DNA from: Chromera velia
Taxonomy: Eukaryota; Sar; Chromeraceae
Direction of reading: 5' to 3'
Length of the DNA: 26,713 bases
NCBI GenBank assembly: GCA_018398765.1
Contig: JAHBMJ010000922.1
Coordinates: 11,727 to 38,439, forward strand
The notes below the pieces were generated by a model. It did no database searches. It saw only the letters and a program-made list of their open reading frames with translations, and was not told the origin of the DNA. Below, piece by piece: positions 21,200 through 26,713 of this stretch. How positions within the stretch are numbered: position 1 is the first letter of the stretch; every line of letters starts with the position of its first letter. The translations under genes and the position numbers were made by a program.

Positions 21200-23350
21200 G
21201 TGTGTGTGCGTGTGTGTGTATCTGTGTGCGTGTGTGTACGCGTGCGTGCGTGCGTGACTGTGTGTGTGAGAGGGAGAGGGAGAGAAAGAGAAAGAGAAAG
21301 AGAAAGAGAGTGCGTGGCCCGGAAAGAGCGTAGCTGAGGGGCACTTACAAAGAGTTGAGGTGGGAGGGCGCGTATGTACGTGAATCTCCGATTGAAAAAC
21401 TGACGCACGCAGTCTGATGCCCCGGAAATATCGCTGAGAGGGCACTTAACAAAACTCGAGTGCTTCCGATCGAGTCTAAAGTTAATTTCGCTTTCCGGGC
21501 CATTCGCACGGAGTGCGTTAGATGTGTGTGCGCCCGCCTGTGGGTGTTTGTACGTGTGTAGTTCCTCGATGGCTCCGTTGAACGTCTTTGAACGAACATT
21601 CCGTTGTCCTTCCTGTCACGTCCACAGGTTCGCAGATTGCGGAAAGAGTTCGCAGAGGTTTCCGCCAAGTTCGAGAAGGCGGAGGCGAAGGCAGCAAGGG
21701 GCGGTCTGCTGTCGGGAGCTTCTGGGGGTATGAGGGGAGAAGGGGGGGGCGATGGGTTGATGGATGCAACCCGGCAAATGGAGGCAGGGACTCGAAGCTT
21801 AGAGAGCTCACGAAGGTCGGGGGGGCGGTTATTGGAATGAAAGAGAAGAGAAGAGCAGCTTGGAGTGGTGGGGACTGTTGAGTCAGTCGGAAGTCGAAGG
21901 AAAGAAAATGCAGTCGTCTCTTTTGATTCTGCATGATGAGCTTTGTTTGTTTGTCTGAATCAAGGTTCTGCTAGTTTCATTTGGCCCTCCAAGTTCTTCC
22001 CTCCCCATTTTCATTTTCAATTTCTGTCTCTTTCAAAAAGGGGAGGATCGGAAAACGCGGTGCAGCGAGAGACGAAAGGCATGCGAAACAGCCAAAAAGA
22101 AATGAGTCAACTTCAGTTGGTATCTCTGTGAGTGAGAAGGACAGAGAAAAACCCCTTGCCGTGTGTCTGGGTCTGGGTCCACATTCCTTCCTTCCCTCTC
22201 TCCTGTCGCAGAAGTGCCCAGGAGTCAGAGGAACTTTCCTTAGGAATTCTCTCTCAACTGCACGGACAGCGAGAACAGATTCTGCGGACAAAAGGAACGG
22301 TGTGTGAGTGTTGTCTCTCCTCTCTCCCTGCTAGCAAGCACCCTGTTACTGTCTGGCTGTGTTCTTTTCTGCCCGTTTACCTGTCTTTCTACGTTTCATT
22401 TCAGGGGAACCGTTCTGCGTTCTCACTATCGACTCAAAGGATCGCGTCCTTCTCTCTCTAATTCCTTCGATTTTCTTTTTCTTCCTCAGACGAGGTTTTT
22501 GGTTCAAATTCTTCTTTGGCCGAAGGGGAGTGTATTGAGAGAGAAGATCTGTTTAATTTTCTTCGGGTTAGCTCAGAGAGAGACCTGAGCTAGGGCTACA
22601 GAGTGAGTGAGGCAAGCAAGAAGAGAACCATGTGAGGACAGCCGGTGTCCTTCTTGGATTATACTTGATCGTTAATTTTCTTTTGGTGGTCATGCATGGA
22701 ATGCAGCTACATGACACAGGCTCGTGCATGCATTCATTTTTGTATTCATGCATTCATTCTGTATGAAAAAAGAATTCTGTATGAAAATGAATGCATGCAT
22801 GGAATGCAGCTTCATGACACAGGCTCAACGATGGACACAGCGCGACGAATTCTGGTCTCTATGGTCAGTTCTCCTTGTTCTTTCTAAACCCCCCTCACCT
22901 CCGAGCCAGATGGCAGTGCATCAGCCAGAAAGCCGGTCTTTTGGTCTCTGTGATGAATGGACATGCATGGAGTTGAAAAACAAAATGCCTTCTCACTCAT
23001 CTGTCGAGCTCCCTGCATGAGATCATACATTATTCACGCACTCAATCACGCACGCACTCACTCACTCACTCATCAATTGGTTTGCTCAGTGATTTAAAGC
23101 AAAAACGTTTTGTTTGTTTTCCCCAACCGCTCCCTGACTCATGGATAAATGCAAACGGAATACACGGGGCTCATGTGTTGACGATCCATCCATAGAGTAT
23201 TTCTTTCTACTTTGACTAGTTCATGCCTCGCCTCTTTTTGTACATCGCCGACATGAGCGGGCGGGATTGACGGAGGTTTCTTCCCTGGGTTGTCCGATTG
23301 AAACTTTCTTCTCATGCGCTTGCCTGGCTTAGACTCTCTCTCTCTCTCTC

Positions 23351-23387
<37 letters not shown>

Positions 23388-23506
23388 CTGCCTGCGTGCA
23401 GCATCGTCGTGTGTTGACCAACAGGATAGTGCTGTGGACGATGGTCTTTCTGCTTCTGTTCGCCAACCTTGCTGTGGTGTATTTCAAAATGCTCGGAAAA
23501 TTGTAG
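19487..23506 (+). CDS. VTI1: Vti1-type Qb-SNARE, seven exons
   Basis: Membrane-anchored SNARE of Golgi, endosome and vacuole traffic; in the family it supplies one glutamine helix (Qb) to the fusion bundle. Exons 19487-19625, 19992-20044, 20326-20412, 21628-21815, 22212-22299, 22810-22863 and 23402-23506 sum to 714 nt, or 237 residues (Vti1 proteins are usually 215-235). All introns are GT-AG and the phases close. Residues 15-120 match the Vti1 N-terminal helical domain: [13 protein letters not shown], then [15 protein letters not shown] and [20 protein letters not shown]. The SNARE motif runs about 145-204: [20 protein letters not shown], then [19 protein letters not shown]. Gln175 in HGQRE is the likely zero-layer residue. 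The anchor is about 212-231 ([20 protein letters not shown]), followed by a six-residue tail. Exon 1 end and exon 2 end are the least constrained junctions. Confidence 0.92.
20459..20764. repeat. Compound (TC)/(CTTT)/(TCTG)/(GT) microsatellite in VTI1 intron 3
   Basis: About 300 bp of pyrimidine-rich repeat just inside intron 3 (20413-21627). It runs in order through CTGT/TC units, CTTT and CTTTT units, TCTG units, (TC)n and (GT)n. It is the mirror image in strand orientation of the GAAA tract in BRR2 intron 28. Leu/Ser/Phe-rich open frames here are not genes. Confidence 0.95.
21158..21310. repeat. (GT)n followed by purine repeat in VTI1 intron 3
   Basis: (GT)n with GC interruptions at 21158-21236 on the sense strand, then GAGAGG and AAAGAG units to about 21310. 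Both are well inside intron 3 and away from splice sites. Confidence 0.93.
22691..22723 (+). repeat. Intronic copy of the VTI1 exon 6 acceptor and exon start
   Basis: These 33 bp are repeated at 22794-22826 with a single difference (A at 22708-22709 area versus T). The second copy contains the real acceptor (AATGCAG, AG at 22808-22809) and the first 17 nt of exon 6. The upstream copy therefore holds a decoy acceptor and exon start 103 bp earlier in intron 5. Confidence 0.85.
22794..22826 (+). repeat. Second copy of the 33-bp repeat, spanning the real VTI1 exon 6 acceptor
   Basis: Partner of 22691-22723. Only this copy is followed by the coding continuation that gives [13 protein letters not shown] and the in-phase GTCAGT donor at 22864, so it is taken as the functional one. 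Confidence 0.85.
23336..23386. repeat. (TC)n(GT)n just upstream of the VTI1 exon 7 acceptor
   Basis: TC units then (GT)n end about 15 nt before the acceptor GTGCAG of exon 7 (23402-23506). This is the same arrangement as at several BRR2 acceptors, but on the opposite strand, as expected for the opposite gene direction. Confidence 0.93.
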
Positions 23507-23939
23507 CAGCAGCTAAGCAGCCCACATCTGATGCACTCTCTTTGCCAATCTGGCTCGCATTACCCGCAAATTAAGAAATGTGGGCAGACAATATTTGTTT
23601 GGGTGGATATAAAACTAGATATAAAAGCAAGTCCATCATGCATTCGTTGGTTTTTATATTAAATACTAAATAGATATTTGTTTCCCTTTTATGCATTATT
23701 TATCGTAAAGTTTAAATATACGACGTTTGGGCCCGGGTAAGCTTGACAATTAACTTCCTAGTAAAGTTTAACTTTAATTGCTAGATTAATTGGAGGTACG
23801 TTTTAATTGGGTGTTATACTAGCAGCTTTTAAAGTTTTTCATCTATTAGCCGCGGCTACCTATCGAGGGTTCTAACATAGGTTTCAACTAATTTCAATCT
23901 AATTATTTTTTCAACGCATGCATGCATATGTGAATCGAT
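23507..23939. other. VTI1 3' flank passing into AT-rich DNA
   Basis: The first 70 bp after the stop are of gene-like composition. From about 23575 the sequence becomes AT-rich, with no open frame of coding character. The VTI1 3' untranslated region should lie here, but I cannot place its end. Confidence 0.5.
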
Positions 23940-23947
23940 CTCTATAC
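23940..23947. repeat. Left 8-bp target-site duplication of the hAT-type element
   Basis: CTCTATAC, identical to 24790-24797. It fits the published hAT target preference nTnnnnAn. Confidence 0.85.
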
Positions 23948-24789
23948 TAGTGCTAGAAAAAGGTTCAAGATTCAAGGTTCACTTCGAAGTAATGAATCTG
24001 AATCAGGTTCAAAAACAGGTTCAAAAACAGGTTCACTTTTAATCAATAGAAACCTCATTTTTTCGTATTATATTATGCCTTTAAATTAGGCTTTAATGCA
24101 TTTTTAGAACGTTTTATTATAGAATCTATGCCTTAGTAGTGTTTTTAAATAGTTTAAATCAATATTTACGCTCACATTAGGTGCTAGTCTCAAGTTATTC
24201 ACTGTTTATAGTCGAAAATTAGCAATTAAAAAAGCCTGAAAAAATTGGAAAATGCCATAATTAAATTTATATGATCGTATCAATCATGACAATTTAGTCA
24301 AGGGACTGCTGCTGGCACGAGTCTGAAGCAGCCCCTCCAAAAAGATATTGTCAATTACACTGTCGTGCAGACTGCTGCATGTCAAACAAACTCTATACTT
24401 CCCCATTCCTTCAGTGAAGACTGTTCGTTTTGATGCGGGGCCTTGCAAATAGAAAACTTAGTAAGTCACGTGTACTTCTTCACTTCTGCAACCGTCAGTA
24501 TGAGTTTTCATGCTGACATATGATGCTGACATATGCTGACATACGTCTGTCCGACACAATAGATTGAACTGGCTGGGGACAGTTGCTGTGCACGTGGCTC
24601 CGGCTCCTTATTTCACCTATATCGGCCGCGGGCGGCGCGGGCCTGGCCGGCCTTGTGCCAGTGGCCACGCGTCTGGCCTCCAAAACAGGTTCAAAACAGG
24701 TTCAACAGGTTCAACAGGTTCAAAACAGGTTCAACAGGTTTACCTTTTCAGATTTGAACCTTTTTTCAATGAACCTTTTCCCAGCCCTA
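23948..24789. mobile_element. Non-autonomous hAT-type DNA transposon, 842 bp
   Basis: The left end reads TAGTGCTAGAAAAAGGTTCA (23948-23967). The reverse complement of the right end (24770-24789) reads TAGGGCTGGGAAAAGGTTCA. They agree at 17 of 20 positions, and both start TAGNG, fitting the hAT terminal consensus YARNG. A perfect 8-bp duplication flanks the element. Subterminal GGTTC motifs are dense: five in the first 90 bp, and five plus two inverted copies in the last 110 bp, as is common for transposase-binding regions of hAT elements. No transposase reading frame is visible, so it would need a helper element. A GC-rich core lies at about 24620-24675, and the 11-mer ATGCTGACATA occurs three times at 24510-24543. 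Confidence 0.85.
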
Positions 24790-24797
24790 CTCTATAC
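24790..24797. repeat. Right 8-bp target-site duplication of the hAT-type element
   Basis: CTCTATAC, identical to 23940-23947. Confidence 0.85.
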
Positions 24798-25385
24798 ATT
24801 GATGATTGATCTTAGCTTGAGCTCTAGACTAGCTCTAAATTGTCTCTAATGTTATATCTTAATTACCAGAAACTTTAATAGCGATACATAGTATATTTAA
24901 GAGTTACTTTTTTAAAAAAGTAACTAGATTTTTCAAGACAGCTCAAGTTACTGTACTAGAAGTAACTTCAATATTTTCTGGAAGTTACGGTAGTAAAAGT
25001 ATACACATGGTTTTTACATATATACGAGAATGTTGACCAAAAAGATTGACACATCATAATGTTGACACAAGTTTTAAAATTAAGTGATCAAACTTCATTT
25101 TAAAGATTCTCAGCATTAGCAAATGATTTTTAGCAGCTTCCATTGCCATCTTATTTGTCTTTAATAACCTATTAATAATATGAAATCGTATCAAAAACTG
25201 ATAGTGCACATGCATGATACATGTATGTTTAACTCTTATATCACTCCGAGAGAAAAGATCAGACTGCGTCAGTCTCGCCGTCAGACTGATCATCAGAGAG
25301 CTTTAGAGTGAAGAGACTCCCTCTCCTAATGAAGCCAGGGAGAGAGAAAATAATAAAAAAGAGAAGAACAAAAGAAGGAGAGAGA
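24798..25385. other. AT-rich stretch with palindromes, no gene seen
   Basis: No coding sequence or RNA gene is recognisable. A purine-rich segment (about 25325-25390) ends the stretch. The notable structures are the AGTTACT palindromes listed separately. Confidence 0.5.
24902..24968. repeat. AGTTACT/AGTAACT palindromes
   Basis: A perfect 24-bp palindrome spans 24902-24925: AGTTACTTTTTT followed by its reverse complement. A second inverted pair follows, AAGTTACT (24945-24952) and AGTAACTT (24961-24968). Dense AGTTACT-type motifs of this kind occur near the ends of some DNA transposons, but no matching ends were found. Confidence 0.6.
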
Positions 25386-25432
25386 AGAAGGAATGTCTAT
25401 CAGATTGAGACTCTCATACTCTGTCACTATGA

Positions 25433-25835
25433 TACTTTTTTTGGGGGGGGGCATTGACTTAAAGTTTGTTCCTAGCGTCTGGCCTATACGTCTTTCATCT
25501 CTTCCTTCTGTCCTGATTACTGCTCTCGCTACTAGCTCTCTCTCTCATGCGACCTCATACTTGATGCTCCTCCATCTGAATGCCTTCTTCGGCATTTGCT
25601 AAGTACTTCCTACCCCTCAGTCATAACCAGTGCACTGCCTACTCCTCCTTCCTCCCAGCCCTCCCCTTACACTCTTCTGGTCCCCCGTATGCACGTGCTT
25701 GCCGCTTTCAGGTGGGCAATCTGCAGTCGGGCTCGGATCCGGCCGCATGTCTTGCTCACATGTTGCCCCCATTTCTTACTCAATCGCTCTGCCATCCTCT
25801 TTAAGAACATCTTTGCCTCCCCCTCCATCGTCCCG
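25433..25835 (-). other. Possible 3' region of the retroelement
   Basis: Downstream of the retroelement stop on the minus strand, the sequence is C/T-rich on the plus strand and has no further coding frame. At about 25433-25450 the minus strand reads a run of C followed by seven A, which could be the 3' end of the insertion. This boundary is a guess; no target-site duplication was identified. Confidence 0.25.

Positions 25836-26713
<878 letters not shown>

Noticed and set aside
21728-21815. Earlier donor for VTI1 exon 4 at 21728 (GTATGA)
   Set aside because: Using it would remove [21 protein letters not shown], which matches the pre-SNARE helix of Vti1, and would break the phase to exon 5.
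22490-22560. Candidate VTI1 exon giving [13 protein letters not shown]
   Set aside because: It does not restore SNARE spacing and has no in-phase donor to exon 7. Exon 6 at 22810-22863 gives the exact spacing and the RRILVSM match.

Overview
The window is nuclear DNA of an intron-rich eukaryote. It holds two divergently arranged housekeeping genes in a GC-richer, microsatellite-filled block (about 1.07-23.5 kb). AT-rich DNA flanks the block on both sides, and transposable-element remains lie on the right. The gene architecture (35 short introns resolved here, with simple repeats built into many intron ends) and the retroelement type suggest a unicellular alga or protist. A chromerid or other alveolate is my best guess, but the sequence does not settle it.

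Minus strand, 18758 down to 1307: a complete gene for Brr2 (human SNRNP200), the U5 snRNP helicase that unwinds U4/U6 and activates the spliceosome. I resolved 30 exons and 29 GT-AG introns. The reading frame closes at every junction, and the exons sum to 6759 nt (2252 residues). The layout is the Brr2 one: N-terminal region, active-looking helicase cassette, Sec63 unit, degenerate second cassette, second Sec63 unit.

Plus strand, 19487 to 23506: a complete seven-exon gene for a Vti1-type Qb-SNARE of 237 residues, with an N-terminal Vti1 helical domain, a SNARE motif and a C-terminal membrane anchor. No single open reading frame reveals it; it appears only when the exons are joined. The two start codons are 728 bp apart, so the genes probably share a bidirectional promoter region.

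Flanks: 1-1065 is AT-rich with inverted repeats and no gene seen. To the right of VTI1 lies an 842-bp non-autonomous hAT-type transposon (23948-24789) with 20-bp terminal inverted repeats and a perfect 8-bp target-site duplication. After another AT-rich stretch comes the C-terminal end of a retroelement polyprotein with a CCHC finger and a restriction-like endonuclease signature (25836 to the window edge, minus strand).

The most unusual feature is the introns. Twelve of the 35 begin with a tandem tetranucleotide repeat (GTCA, GTCT, GTCC, GTCG or a GTTG/GTCG mix) that starts at the 5' splice site. Several others end in a (GT)n tract against the 3' splice site. The GT and GTCN repeats always lie in this orientation on the transcribed gene's sense strand, and they flip at the divergent promoter.
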